From assembly GCF_017349355.1 (NCBI RefSeq), contig NZ_JAFMPM010000006.1:682001-746000 (forward strand): DNA of 64,000 bases. Direction: 5' to 3'. The position numbers and the translations under genes are program-made. The notes beneath the pieces were generated by a model. The model was not told the DNA's origin. It did no database searches and saw only the letters and a program-made list of their open reading frames with translations. Shown here piece by piece: positions 34,890 through 44,450 of this stretch; position 1 is the first letter of the stretch; the number at the start of each line of letters is the position of its first letter. The DNA comes from Thiothrix fructosivorans (GTDB lineage Bacteria > Pseudomonadota > Gammaproteobacteria > Thiotrichales > Thiotrichaceae).

Positions 34890-36002
34890 ATGAAAGACGC
34901 AATTATTGTCGGTGGTGGCATTTTAGGTATGCTGACAGCCCGTTCCCTGCACGAGGCGGGCTTAAAAGTCATGATCATCGACCAAGGCGAATTGGGTAAG
35001 GAATCCACATGGGCGGGTGGTGGTATTCTGTCGCCATTGTACCCGTGGCGTTACCCTGCGGCGATTTCGCAACTGGCGCAATACGGACAGCAACACTACC
35101 CCACCTTATGCGCCACGGTGCGCGAAGAAACCGGCATTGACCCGCAATGGATACGTTCCGGCTTGGTGTTTACGGGTGATCAAGACTATGCCGTTGCACA
35201 AGCATGGGCAACGCAGTGGGGCTACGATTTGCAGCACCTCACCTCCGCTCAAGCCATGCACACCTGTGAACCACGACTGGCAGCAACCTTCCACAACGGG
35301 CTATTTATGCCCGACATCGCGCAAATGCGTAACCCGCGCATTGCCGACTCCCTGCGCACCAGTTTGCGCTTGCTCCCGATTGAAATTGCCGAACATTACC
35401 CCGTATCGGGCATAGAAGTGACCAACGGACGTGTCACGGGTGTGTCGATGGGCAATGAAGTGTTTCATGCGAATAACGTCATCCTCACCACGGGCGCATG
35501 GACAGGGCTGTTCCCCGAAATGCAGGCGTTAAACGTGAATGTACGCCCGGTATTGGGGCAAATGATTCTGTTCCGAGGCGCAAAAGGCTTGCTGAAACGC
35601 ATTGTGCTGCACGACGGTACGTACCTGATTCCGCGTCAAGATGGTCGGATTCTGTGCGGCTCGACCTTGGAAATGCGCGGCTTCGACAAACAAACCACCA
35701 CGGAAGCGTATGAAGCGTTGCGGGAAAAAGCGTACCAGATGATGCCCGCGTTACGTGACTTGCCGATCAATAACCATTGGGCAGGCTTGCGCCCCGGTTC
35801 GCCGGACGGTGTGCCGTATATTGACCAACACCCTGACATTGCGGGCTTGTATGTGAATGCAGGGCATTACCGCTACGGGGTCACGATGGGGCTGGCTTCA
35901 GTACACCTGCTGACGGATATGCTATTAGGCAACACTCTCCGTATTGATCCAAAGCCCTACCGTTTGGATGCAGTGCGTGTGCCCACCGCAGAATTTAGAT
36001 AA
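34890..36002 (+). CDS. thiO: Glycine oxidase ThiO
   Basis: 370 residues. FAD-binding GGGILGMLTARSLHEAGLKV at the N-terminus, then STWAGGGILSPLYPWRYP, a ThiO hallmark near the isoalloxazine site. The C-terminus has GLRPGSPDGVPYID and GHYRYGVTMG. ThiO oxidises glycine to iminoacetate for the thiazole half of thiamine. Other thiazole genes (thiS, thiG) are not adjacent. It stands alone with a GAG site close to the start. Confidence 0.9.
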   Translation: MKDAIIVGGGILGMLTARSLHEAGLKVMIIDQGELGKESTWAGGGILSPLYPWRYPAAISQLAQYGQQHYPTLCATVREETGIDPQWIRSGLVFTGDQDYAVAQAWATQWGYDLQHLTSAQAMHTCEPRLAATFHNGLFMPDIAQMRNPRIADSLRTSLRLLPIEIAEHYPVSGIEVTNGRVTGVSMGNEVFHANNVILTTGAWTGLFPEMQALNVNVRPVLGQMILFRGAKGLLKRIVLHDGTYLIPRQDGRILCGSTLEMRGFDKQTTTEAYEALREKAYQMMPALRDLPINNHWAGLRPGSPDGVPYIDQHPDIAGLYVNAGHYRYGVTMGLASVHLLTDMLLGNTLRIDPKPYRLDAVRVPTAEFR

Positions 36003-36152
36003 ACATCAAAATATTAGAAAATACTAACCTAGATCAAGGACGACTTAATTTGCTGTTTTGGCATTGATTTTTCGCAATTTTTCCTCTGAGGATTCGGACT
36101 ATTCTGATCATAAGAACAGAGTAGATACACAACATGCAAGAGGAGAGAGTTC

Positions 36153-36629
36153 ATGAAAACGTCAACTGCATTGATCACTGGCACTTTGTTGGGCGCTGTA
36201 TTGACAGGCGTTGCTACATGGGTCGTTATGCCTAAACTGATGATTAATACCCACGAAAGCCGATTAGGTTTTGAGGAAACCGTCGCTGCTTTACAAACGG
36301 CGGCAACGGGGAAGAAATGGCTCGTTCCCAAAATTTATGACATGCAGGCTAGCTTGCACAAGGAAGGCTATACTGACATGGGTAAGATTTCCATCTTGTC
36401 ACTGTGTCAGCCTGAGTATGCGTACAACATCCTCAAAAACGACAGTGATAAATTTGTGACCGCCGTAATGCCTTGCCGGATGGGAGTTTATGAAACCAAG
36501 GAAGGTAAAATCATGATTTCCGGCATGAATATGGGATTGATGAGTAAAATGTTTGGCGGCAATATCGCTACCGTGATGGGTGGGGTTGCCGACGAAGAAG
36601 CTGAAATGCTCGCCCAAGTGATCAAATAG
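36153..36629 (+). CDS. DUF302 domain protein
   Basis: 158 residues with an N-terminal membrane or signal segment (TALITGTLLGAVLTGVATWVVMP). The DUF302 domain covers SRLGFEETVAALQTAATGKKW to the C-terminus, including ILSLCQPEYAYNIL and AVMPCRMGVYETKEGKIMIS. The two Cys residues could bind metal or form a disulfide. DUF302 proteins are often linked to redox or sulfur metabolism but have no fixed role. A strong GAGGAGAG site precedes the start. Confidence 0.85.
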   Translation: MKTSTALITGTLLGAVLTGVATWVVMPKLMINTHESRLGFEETVAALQTAATGKKWLVPKIYDMQASLHKEGYTDMGKISILSLCQPEYAYNILKNDSDKFVTAVMPCRMGVYETKEGKIMISGMNMGLMSKMFGGNIATVMGGVADEEAEMLAQVIK

Positions 36630-36643
36630 TCAAGCTGACTGAC

Positions 36644-36685
36644 GGGTGTGTGGTTTACGCGGTGCGCCGCACTAGCCACACACCC
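36644..36685. terminator. Convergent hairpin GGGTGTGTGG/CCACACACCC
   Basis: A 10-bp stem (36644-36653 with 36676-36685) encloses a second small stem (GCG-GTGC-CGC). It lies between the DUF302 gene and the EamA gene stop, so it should serve both directions. Confidence 0.6.
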
Positions 36686-37536
36686 AACATAGTCAAACCC
36701 ATTCCAAACCATTGAAGCAAGGTTAACCATTCATCAAACAGCAACCACGCAATCAGCGTCGTGACTGCCGGAGTCAAATAAAACAAGCTGGTAACATTGG
36801 TCGCGCCTTGGTGTCGAATCAACAGGTTAAGCAAGCTGATCGCACCCAGTGACAGCACCACCACCAACCATCCCAACGCGAACATGAAATCGCCCGTCCA
36901 CTCAATTCGCCATTCACCGATCACGGGTACAAGCAACGCCGTCACGAGTAACGACGGCACAAACTGCACCACCGACCCCGTGCGCAAGTCAAAATGCGAG
37001 CAAAAGCGCTTTTGGTACAACGTTCCAAACGTTATGCCGAGCAATGCACATAACGCCGGAATCACCGCTTCCCAACCAAAGCTATGCGCAGCCCCCACAC
37101 TGGCTTTTTCCGCGAGCACGAGAATAATACCTAGCAAACCCGTCGCAATCCCGACCCACTGGTAGCGCCGCACCGTTTCGCCCAGCAAAATCCCCGCCAA
37201 CAGTGCCGTCAGCAACGGCTGCAATCCCACGATCAAACTGGTCAAGCCAGCGGGCAAGCCGTGGCTAATCGCCACAAACACACCACCCAAATACGTTGCT
37301 TGCAACAGCAAACCCGCCACCATCAAATGGAATAATTGCTTAGGATTGGTTTCCCAAACGGCTTTGCCCGCCCACGCCAAGGCAGAAAGGGCGGCAATCA
37401 CCAGCACGTAACGTGCCACCAGAAACGCCAGAGGATCGGCATACGGCAGCCCGTATTTTGCACCGATAAAGCCCGTACTCCACAGCAAGACAAACAGGGC
37501 TGGAAACGCGCCCAGCAAACGCGGTGGCAGTACCAT
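36655..37536 (-). CDS. EamA/DMT-family permease
   Basis: 293 residues from ATG 37536, which lies 13 bp after the glyS stop. The upstream ATG at 37590 would overlap glyS. Ten hydrophobic segments in two five-helix repeats, starting FPALFVLLWSTGFIGAKYGL and with LTALLAGILLGETVRRYQWVG and IAWLLFDEWLTLLQWFGMGL, are typical of the drug/metabolite transporter superfamily. The substrate is unknown, with export of metabolites or amino acids likely. It may be co-transcribed with glyQS. Confidence 0.9.
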   Translation of the reverse strand: MVLPPRLLGAFPALFVLLWSTGFIGAKYGLPYADPLAFLVARYVLVIAALSALAWAGKAVWETNPKQLFHLMVAGLLLQATYLGGVFVAISHGLPAGLTSLIVGLQPLLTALLAGILLGETVRRYQWVGIATGLLGIILVLAEKASVGAAHSFGWEAVIPALCALLGITFGTLYQKRFCSHFDLRTGSVVQFVPSLLVTALLVPVIGEWRIEWTGDFMFALGWLVVVLSLGAISLLNLLIRHQGATNVTSLFYLTPAVTTLIAWLLFDEWLTLLQWFGMGLTMLGVWLVRRTA

Positions 37537-37549
37537 GCGATTCCTGATT

Positions 37550-39610
37550 TTAGAGTACGGACAAATCAGCAACGCGCAGGAACAGCCCACGCAAGCGATT
37601 CAGCAACGCCAACCGGTTGTTTTTTAAATCCACATCATCCGCCATGACCATGACATCATCAAAGAACTTGTCCACGGGTTCGCGCAATTCCGCCAATGAC
37701 AGCAAAGCGGCTTCGTATTGACCCGCAGCAAATAACGGTATCACCTTGTTTTCCTGATATTGCACGGCACTGGCTAATGCTTGTTCTGCCTCAAGTTGCA
37801 ACAAGGTCGGGTTTACGCTGTCCGGCAAACTGCCTTCGACCTTTTTCAAGATATTGCCAATACGCTTGTTGGCAGCCGCAAGGCTTTCAGCAGCCGTCAA
37901 TTGGCGGAACGCAGCCACCGCTTTCACACGACGATCAAAATCCAACGGCTGGGTCAGCTTGAGGGAGGCAACCGCTTCCACCAATTCCGCACCAATGCCC
38001 TGCTCATGATAGTAAGCCCGCAAGCGTTCGAGGATATAATCCAAGGCTGCTTGCGTATCCGGCTTGCTACCGAGGTGCGGAGTTAAACCGTCAGCGGCTT
38101 TATCCAGTAGCTCTGCCAAATCCAGCGGCAATTGCAGCTCAATCAGGATACGCAACACGCCCAAGGCCGCACGGCGCAATCCGAACGGGTCTTTTGCCCC
38201 CGTGGGTTTTTGCCCGATGCCGAAAATGCCGGTGAGGGTATCCAGCCGTTCCGCCAATGCCAGAATGCGTCCGGTAGCGGTGGAGGGCAGTTCGTCACCC
38301 GCAAAGCGCGGCATGTATTGCTCTTCCATCGCGCTGGCAACTTCCGCCGCTTCACCGTCATGGTTGGCGTAGTAGCGCCCCATCGTGCCTTGCAATTCGG
38401 TGAATTCAAACACCATGCTGGTCACGAGGTCGCACTTACCGAGTTGTGCGGCGCGGATGGCTAAGGCTTCATCGCCGCCCATGCGTTTAGCAATGTCTGC
38501 TGCCAGCAGTGCGACGCGCTCGGACTTGTCGTACAACGTGCCAAGTTTTTGCTGGAATACCATTTTCTTGAGCTGTTCACGGCGACTTTCCAACGAGGTC
38601 TTTTTGTCTTGCGTCCAGAAGAATTCGGCATCGCTGAAGCGCGGGCGAATCACGCGCTCATTCCCCGTGGAAATTTGCGCAACATCGCGGCTTTCGATAT
38701 TGGCAACGGTGATGAAATTTGGCATCAGTTTGCCCGCCGCATCCACCAGCGCGAAGTATTTCTGGTTGTCCTGCATGGTGGAAATCAAGGCTTCCTGCGG
38801 CACGTCGAGGAAGCGTTCCTCAAAACGTCCTGCGACGGGGACAGGCCATTCGACCAAGCCAGTGACTTCATCCAGCAGCTCTTGCGGCATAATGGCTGTG
38901 CCGCCGAGTTCGGCAGCAAGCGCTTCAACTTTAGTCTTGATCATGTCACGACGCGCTTCAAACCGAGCGACCACATACGCATCACCCAGTTGCACGGCGT
39001 AATCGGCTGGCGTGGTAATCGCCACAGCAGCAGGCGCGTGGAAGCGGTGTCCACGGGTTTCGCGTCCCGTTTTGACACCAAGAATAGTCGTGTTGATTAC
39101 CTCACCATCCGCCAACATCACGATCCAGTGGATAGGTCGCACGAATTCCGCCGTGCCGCTGCCCCACCGCATCCGCTTCGGAATAGGCAATGCTGCGAGG
39201 GCTTTTTCAACAATAGCGGGGAACAACGCTGTGGTTTGTTGCCCGATTTGTTGCTGGCGGAAGACTAACCAGCCGCCTTTGTCAGTCTCAATTTGTTGCA
39301 AGTCAGCAAACGTTACGCCGCACGAGCGTGCGAAACCTTCTGCCGCTTTGCTAGGATTGCCATCTTTATCAAACGCTGCGGCTAATGCTGGCCCTTTGCG
39401 TTCAATGATTTGGCTGGCCTGCTGTGTTGGAACTCGCTTCAACCATACCGCCAAACGGCGCGGGGTGGCGTAGGGGAATAGGTACTCGACCGTTAACCCT
39501 GCCTCACGTAATTCAATAAGAATGGCATCCGTAAAAGCTTCAGACAGTTTTTTAAGGGCTTTAGGGGGCAACTCTTCAGTGCCAATTTCTATTAAAAAAT
39601 CTTGCAACAT
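37550..39610 (-). CDS. glyS: Glycyl-tRNA synthetase beta subunit
   Basis: 686 residues, the normal length. It starts with the family signature LIEIGTEELPPKALKKL. VGRHTVG-type regions (RGHRFHAPAAVAI, PVAGRFEERFLDVPQEAL) and the C-terminal anticodon-binding DALR-like domain are recognisable. It forms the alpha2-beta2 enzyme that charges tRNA-Gly. Its start overlaps the glyQ stop by one base (TAATG), implying coupled translation. Confidence 0.97.
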   Translation of the reverse strand: MLQDFLIEIGTEELPPKALKKLSEAFTDAILIELREAGLTVEYLFPYATPRRLAVWLKRVPTQQASQIIERKGPALAAAFDKDGNPSKAAEGFARSCGVTFADLQQIETDKGGWLVFRQQQIGQQTTALFPAIVEKALAALPIPKRMRWGSGTAEFVRPIHWIVMLADGEVINTTILGVKTGRETRGHRFHAPAAVAITTPADYAVQLGDAYVVARFEARRDMIKTKVEALAAELGGTAIMPQELLDEVTGLVEWPVPVAGRFEERFLDVPQEALISTMQDNQKYFALVDAAGKLMPNFITVANIESRDVAQISTGNERVIRPRFSDAEFFWTQDKKTSLESRREQLKKMVFQQKLGTLYDKSERVALLAADIAKRMGGDEALAIRAAQLGKCDLVTSMVFEFTELQGTMGRYYANHDGEAAEVASAMEEQYMPRFAGDELPSTATGRILALAERLDTLTGIFGIGQKPTGAKDPFGLRRAALGVLRILIELQLPLDLAELLDKAADGLTPHLGSKPDTQAALDYILERLRAYYHEQGIGAELVEAVASLKLTQPLDFDRRVKAVAAFRQLTAAESLAAANKRIGNILKKVEGSLPDSVNPTLLQLEAEQALASAVQYQENKVIPLFAAGQYEAALLSLAELREPVDKFFDDVMVMADDVDLKNNRLALLNRLRGLFLRVADLSVL

Positions 39611-40518
39611 TATTTTTCTCCTGCGGACAGCATCGGGAAGCCCAAGGCTTCACGGACGTTGTAATAGGCTTCAGCAATCGCACGCGACAAGGTACGCACT
39701 CGCAAAATGAACCGCTGGCGTTCGGTCACAGAAATGGCTTTACGCGCATCCAACAAGTTGAAGGTGTGCGAGGCTTTGAGCATTTGTTCGTAAGCAGGCA
39801 AGGGCAATCCGGCTTCGATCAGGCGTTGGCTTTCGCGTTCGCACACGTCAAAGGTGTGGAACAGCTCTTCAACATTAGCGTGTTCAAAGTTGTAAGTGGA
39901 TTGCTCGACTTCGTTCTGGTGGTAAACGTTGCCATAAGTGACGACACCTTGCGGGCCTTTTGTCCACACTAGGTCGTAGACGCTTTGCACGTTCTGCATG
40001 TACATCGCGAGGCGTTCCAGACCGTAGGTGATTTCACCGCTGACGGGCTTGCAATCCAAGCCGCCGACTTGCTGGAAGTAGGTAAACTGGGTGACTTCCA
40101 TACCGTTCAACCACACTTCCCAACCCAAGCCCCATGCGCCCAGCGTTGGCGATTCCCAGTTGTCTTCGACGAAGCGGATGTCATGTACCAGCGGGTCGAA
40201 ACCGAGCATTTGCAGCGAACCGAGATAGAGTTCTTGAATGTTATCGGGTGACGGTTTCAGCAAGACCTGAAACTGGTAATAGTGTTGCAGCCGGTTGGGA
40301 TTTTCGCCGTAACGCCCATCGGTTGGGCGACGCGACGGTTGCACGTATGCCGCACGCCACGGCTCAGGGCCGATGGAGCGCAGGAAGGTCGCGGGGTGGA
40401 ACGTGCCCGCGCCCATTTCCATGTCATACGGTTGCATGATGACGCAGCCCTGTTGCGCCCAGTAATCTTGCAGAGCCAGAATCAGCCCCTGAAAGGTAGA
40501 AAGGTCATAGTTAGCCAT
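39610..40518 (-). CDS. glyQ: Glycyl-tRNA synthetase alpha subunit
   Basis: 302 residues, the expected size. Class II synthetase motifs: [41 protein letters not shown] and the [12 protein letters not shown] motif 3 region. It catalyses glycine activation and supplies the aminoacylation site to the GlyQS tetramer. It is the first gene of a glyQ-glyS(-permease) operon. The 129-bp gap upstream holds the promoter. Confidence 0.97.
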   Translation of the reverse strand: MANYDLSTFQGLILALQDYWAQQGCVIMQPYDMEMGAGTFHPATFLRSIGPEPWRAAYVQPSRRPTDGRYGENPNRLQHYYQFQVLLKPSPDNIQELYLGSLQMLGFDPLVHDIRFVEDNWESPTLGAWGLGWEVWLNGMEVTQFTYFQQVGGLDCKPVSGEITYGLERLAMYMQNVQSVYDLVWTKGPQGVVTYGNVYHQNEVEQSTYNFEHANVEELFHTFDVCERESQRLIEAGLPLPAYEQMLKASHTFNLLDARKAISVTERQRFILRVRTLSRAIAEAYYNVREALGFPMLSAGEK

Positions 40519-40647
40519 AACTTACTTGCTTTACGTTTATGCCTGAAAGGGGGCAAGTATACTGCAAGCTGCTGCTGCATTCAGCACTCTAACCGAATGT
40601 GCGGTAGGAAATTGAAAACGAAAGGGGGGAATGTCCCATGCCTCGCT

Positions 40648-42189
40648 CTAGCCCACCTCCATCACCCAATCATCCACACTCTTAATCTCACTGCTGAAAT
40701 TGATGCCAATCAGTACTTTCGGGCGCGGATCATCGCGAAATGCACCTGCATAATCGCGGCGTTTAATCTGTTCCATCGCCACTTGCGCGGTCTTATCCAG
40801 CTTGAATTCGAGAATGTAAATATGCGTTGCCGTCTTCACCACGCAATCGACCCGCCCGTTATTCTCATTCACCTCTGCCTCGGCGTATTGCCCCAAATAA
40901 AAGAAGGTCAGGTAAATCAAGCTGTGGTAGTACGCCTCGCGGTCTTTAATGAAAATTTGGTAAGGGATTTTCTTGAACATGGTTTTAATGACTTCAATCA
41001 GTGCTGGCATGTCGTTATCGTCGAAGGCATCACTGAGTTGCACCACCATCGGCGTAGTGTAGGCTGGCTCAACATGCGCCCATTCTGCCATCAGGAAAAT
41101 CAGCATGGCATTGCGCACTTCGCGGTTGGGGTAGTCCAGCCAATACATGCCGCGCTTGTCTTTGCTTTGCAGGGTCAAATAGCCCGTCTGGAACATCACA
41201 GGAATCAGTTGCAAGGTTTCCAGATCGTAATTACCTAGCATTAATTCATCGACTTTAAATTTATCGAGTCGATAGACTTTATCGCGGTGCATCAACTTGG
41301 GGAGGAACGTGGGTGTGCCGGATTCAAACCAGAAATTACGGAAATCCCCGTTAGCAAACAGGTTCAGCACCGAAAAAGGGTTGTAGAGCGAGGTTTGTAA
41401 ATCCCACGTATAGCCGTTGTACCAATACCGAATTTTTTCCAGTAATTCGGAGCGGCTGAGTTGGCAGTATTGTTCCAATTCGGGCATATACGGCGCGAAA
41501 TAATGCTCTAACTCTTGCTGGGTGTATCCCGTCAAGGTAGCAAAACGGCGGTGCATGGTTAAATCCGCCAGATTATTCAGGTCAGAAAAAATTGACACGC
41601 GGCTGAACTTTGACACACCCGTAATCAGCAAAAACTCCAAATGGGGGGCGCTGTCTTTCAGCACCGAATAGAAGGTTTTCATCACCTGTTGGTTGGCTTT
41701 GGCTTGCGGAATATCGTCGAGGTAGTCGATCAGTGGCTTGTCGTATTCGTCGATCAGTAGCACGACTTTACCATCACGGGTAGCCAGTTGACGGAGCAAT
41801 TCACGGAACTGACGGTCAATTTCACCGGGTGGCAGTGTTAGCCCCCATTGCAAGGCAAGGGCTTGCAATTCGGCAGCAATCGCTGCTTCCAACCCCATCG
41901 TGCGGTAGCCCATGTTGGCAAACGATAGGTGGATGACCGGATGTACCTTGCCCCAATCCCACTGACCCGCAGCAATCCACAAGCCGTCGAACAGAGCGCG
42001 ATTGCCTTGGTAAATTTCCTTGATGGTGGAGAGCAGCAACGATTTTCCGAAACGGCGCGGGCGCGACAGGAAGAAGTATTTGCCCGTCGTGATTAATTGG
42101 TGGATAGCTTCGGTTTTGTCCACATACAAGCAATCGCGGCTACGAAGTTCGGAAAAGGTTTGGATACCGACGGGTAAGCGTTGCAACAT
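40648..42189 (-). CDS. AAA-ATPase-like protein with PD-(D/E)XK nuclease domain
   Basis: 513 residues. It starts LPVGIQTFSELRSRDCLYVDKT, the standard opening of the AAA-ATPase-like family, with Walker A SRPRRFGKSLLLSTI and Walker B VLLIDEYDKPLIDYL. The C-terminal PD-(D/E)XK domain shows RVDCVVKTATHIYILEFKLDK. Such proteins are abundant, often multi-copy, in Thiotrichales and Bacteroidetes and may be selfish or defensive. It stands alone, divergent from the PP-loop gene. The function is not known. Confidence 0.88.
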   Translation of the reverse strand: MLQRLPVGIQTFSELRSRDCLYVDKTEAIHQLITTGKYFFLSRPRRFGKSLLLSTIKEIYQGNRALFDGLWIAAGQWDWGKVHPVIHLSFANMGYRTMGLEAAIAAELQALALQWGLTLPPGEIDRQFRELLRQLATRDGKVVLLIDEYDKPLIDYLDDIPQAKANQQVMKTFYSVLKDSAPHLEFLLITGVSKFSRVSIFSDLNNLADLTMHRRFATLTGYTQQELEHYFAPYMPELEQYCQLSRSELLEKIRYWYNGYTWDLQTSLYNPFSVLNLFANGDFRNFWFESGTPTFLPKLMHRDKVYRLDKFKVDELMLGNYDLETLQLIPVMFQTGYLTLQSKDKRGMYWLDYPNREVRNAMLIFLMAEWAHVEPAYTTPMVVQLSDAFDDNDMPALIEVIKTMFKKIPYQIFIKDREAYYHSLIYLTFFYLGQYAEAEVNENNGRVDCVVKTATHIYILEFKLDKTAQVAMEQIKRRDYAGAFRDDPRPKVLIGINFSSEIKSVDDWVMEVG

Positions 42190-42272
42190 GGCGATGCTCT
42201 GTTTTCAGTGACGATGTGCCAATGATAGCATGAGCGCAAATAGCGTATACTACGCCTTCCCCCAACCACACA

Positions 42273-43322
42273 GTGACCACCATGACCCGACAATACCGCG
42301 CCGTTTCCCTCATCTCCGGCGGACTGGATTCCATGCTTGCCACCAAAGCGGTGCTGGAACAAGGCATCCATGTCGAAGGGATCAACTTCTACACCGGCTT
42401 TTGTGTGGAAGGTCATACCCACGCCATCCGTAAGCAGCACAGCGACAAGCCCAAGCGCAATAATTCGCTGTGGGTCGCGGAACAGCTCGGTATCAAACTG
42501 CACATCGTCGATATTGTCGAAGAATACAAAGACGTGGTGCTCAACCCCAAATACGGCTACGGCGCGAATATGAACCCCTGCCTCGACTGCAAGATTTTCA
42601 TGGTGAAAAAAGCCCATGAATGGATTCAGCAAAAAGGCTTCGATTTCATCATCACTGGCGAAGTCGTCGGGCAACGCCCGATGTCGCAACGTGCTAAAAC
42701 CATGCCGATCATTGCCGCCGAATCGGGCGCAGAAGACTTGCTGTTGCGCCCGCTGTCTGCCCACAACTTGCCACCCAGCAAAGCCGAACGCGAAGGTTGG
42801 GTCAACCGAGAACAGCTTTACGGTTTCAGCGGACGCAGCCGCAAGCCACAAATGGCATTAGCCGCACAATGGGGTATCGAAGAATACGCTCAACCCGCTG
42901 GCGGCTGCTGCTTCCTCACCGATGCGAATTACACTGACAAGCTCAAGGATTTGTGGGCGCATCGCCCCAGCCGCGACTACGAACTTGACGATATTATGTT
43001 GCTGAAAATCGGACGGCATATCCGCCCGCACCCGCATTTCAAAATGATCGTGTCCCGCGAAGAAGGCGAAACCAATTTCCTCGAAGGCTACAAAAACCAA
43101 TTTACGTGGATCAAAACCGCCAGCCATTCCGGGCCCTTAACGATTTTGGATGGCGACGCGATGACGGATGACGATTTGCTGTTAGCCGCACAAATTTCAG
43201 CGCGTTACAGCCAAGGCAAACACGCACCAGAAGTGGTGTGCAAAGTGGCACGTCCAGGTGAAGATTTCCGTGAAATCACCGTTGCGCCGTTTGGGGAAAT
43301 ACCGAAAGAGTGGCTGCTGTAG
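42273..43322 (+). CDS. PP-loop ATPase related to tRNA thiolation enzymes
   Basis: 349 residues. The PP-loop LISGGLDSMLATKAVLEQG binds ATP. CLDCKIF near residue 105 and GGCCFLTD near 210 place cysteines as in MnmA/ThiI-like sulfur transferases. The C-terminal ~110 residues form an extra domain (HPHFKMIVSREEGETNFLEG). Databases often label this family as a 2-thiouridylate methyltransferase, but a sulfur-insertion role on tRNA is more likely from the motifs. The TusA sulfur carrier at 51976 could feed such an enzyme (inference). Confidence 0.75.
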   Translation: MTTMTRQYRAVSLISGGLDSMLATKAVLEQGIHVEGINFYTGFCVEGHTHAIRKQHSDKPKRNNSLWVAEQLGIKLHIVDIVEEYKDVVLNPKYGYGANMNPCLDCKIFMVKKAHEWIQQKGFDFIITGEVVGQRPMSQRAKTMPIIAAESGAEDLLLRPLSAHNLPPSKAEREGWVNREQLYGFSGRSRKPQMALAAQWGIEEYAQPAGGCCFLTDANYTDKLKDLWAHRPSRDYELDDIMLLKIGRHIRPHPHFKMIVSREEGETNFLEGYKNQFTWIKTASHSGPLTILDGDAMTDDDLLLAAQISARYSQGKHAPEVVCKVARPGEDFREITVAPFGEIPKEWLL

Positions 43323-43400
43323 GGGCAATCCCCCGTGATTGCCCTCTTCGTTGATTGCCCGCATCGTTTGAAGAGGGCAGACACGGGGGTCTGCCCCTAC
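43319..43400. repeat. 82-bp near-perfect palindrome between convergent genes
   Basis: The left arm 43319-43349 and right arm 43370-43400 match at about 27 of 31 positions, starting GTAGGGGCA and containing CCCCCGTG, with a 20-bp loop. The stop codons of both neighbouring genes (TAG at 43320-43322 and at 43399-43397) lie in the arm tips. It looks like a mobile palindromic repeat used as a two-way terminator. Confidence 0.75.
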
Positions 43401-44410
43401 CCACCTGTAGCACTCATGTGGCGGAAAATCATCGGTTGCGCGGCGTGTAGGTTGAATTCATGCCCTTGCGGTTTAATGTCCATCGACTGAAGCAAGGCTT
43501 CGCGTACCCGTGCATCGTCAGTCGGGTTGGCACGTAACACCCGGCGTAAATCCAGCGAATGCTCTTGCCCCAAACATAACAGCAAACGCCCTTCCGCCGT
43601 GACGCGCACGCGGTTGCAGGTATCACAAAAGTTATGGCTGTGCGGCGAAATAAAGCCGACGCGGTAAGCACTACCGTCGCGCTGGAAATAGCGAGCGGGG
43701 CCGCCGGTTTGCTCCGCGACTTCCGCCAACTCCATGCCCGTGCGCAAATCCTGTAAAATCTCGTCGCTGGAATAGAAGGCTTCGGCGCGGTCGTGGTCGC
43801 CGATGACACCCAGCGGCATTTCTTCGATAAAGGTGATATCCATGCCGCGTGCGTGGGCGAAATTCACCAAATCCAGCACTTCGTCGTGGTTACGGTGTTT
43901 CAAAATCACCGCATTGAGTTTGACGCGCTGAAAACCTGCTGCCAATGCCGCGTCAATGCCTTCCAGCACTTTACGGATGTCGCCCAAACGGGTAAGGGCA
44001 TGGAAACGCTCAGGCTTGAGGGTATCGAGGCTGATATTGATGCGGGTCACGCCTGCCGCTTTTAAATCCTTGGCGTAGCGGGCTAATTGCGTGCCATTGG
44101 TGGTCAGGGTCAGATCACGCAAGCCTTGCAATTGCCCCAAATCTTGGAACAGCTTGAGGATATTGCGGCGTACCAGCGGTTCGCCGCCCGTAATGCGGAT
44201 TTTATCCACCCCCATTGCGACGAAGGCTTTGCCCAGCCGGAACATTTCTTCCAGCGTCAGCAATTGTTCGCGTGGTACAAACGTCATGTCTTCGGACATA
44301 CAATACACGCAGCGCAAATCGCAACGGTCGGTGACAGAAAGGCGCACGTAAGTGACTTGCCGTCCAAAACGGTCAATCAATAGGTTAGAGTTTGGATTGC
44401 TTGCTATCAT
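43397..44410 (-). CDS. moaA: GTP 3',8-cyclase MoaA
   Basis: 337 residues. The radical-SAM cluster motif CDLRCVYC lies in TDRCDLRCVYCMSEDM. The SAM-binding TGGEPLVR follows, the C-terminal cluster motif is CDTCNRVRVTAEGRLLLCLG, and the protein ends in the essential Gly-Gly tail (SATGG). MoaA with MoaC makes the first intermediate of molybdopterin. The gene is divergent from the mobA-mobB-moeA fusion with about 40 bp between starts, so both share a compact control region. Confidence 0.96.
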   Translation of the reverse strand: MIASNPNSNLLIDRFGRQVTYVRLSVTDRCDLRCVYCMSEDMTFVPREQLLTLEEMFRLGKAFVAMGVDKIRITGGEPLVRRNILKLFQDLGQLQGLRDLTLTTNGTQLARYAKDLKAAGVTRINISLDTLKPERFHALTRLGDIRKVLEGIDAALAAGFQRVKLNAVILKHRNHDEVLDLVNFAHARGMDITFIEEMPLGVIGDHDRAEAFYSSDEILQDLRTGMELAEVAEQTGGPARYFQRDGSAYRVGFISPHSHNFCDTCNRVRVTAEGRLLLCLGQEHSLDLRRVLRANPTDDARVREALLQSMDIKPQGHEFNLHAAQPMIFRHMSATGG

Positions 44411-44450
44411 GAGACTGTTTTACCAATTTGGCGTAGGAGTCACAATAACC

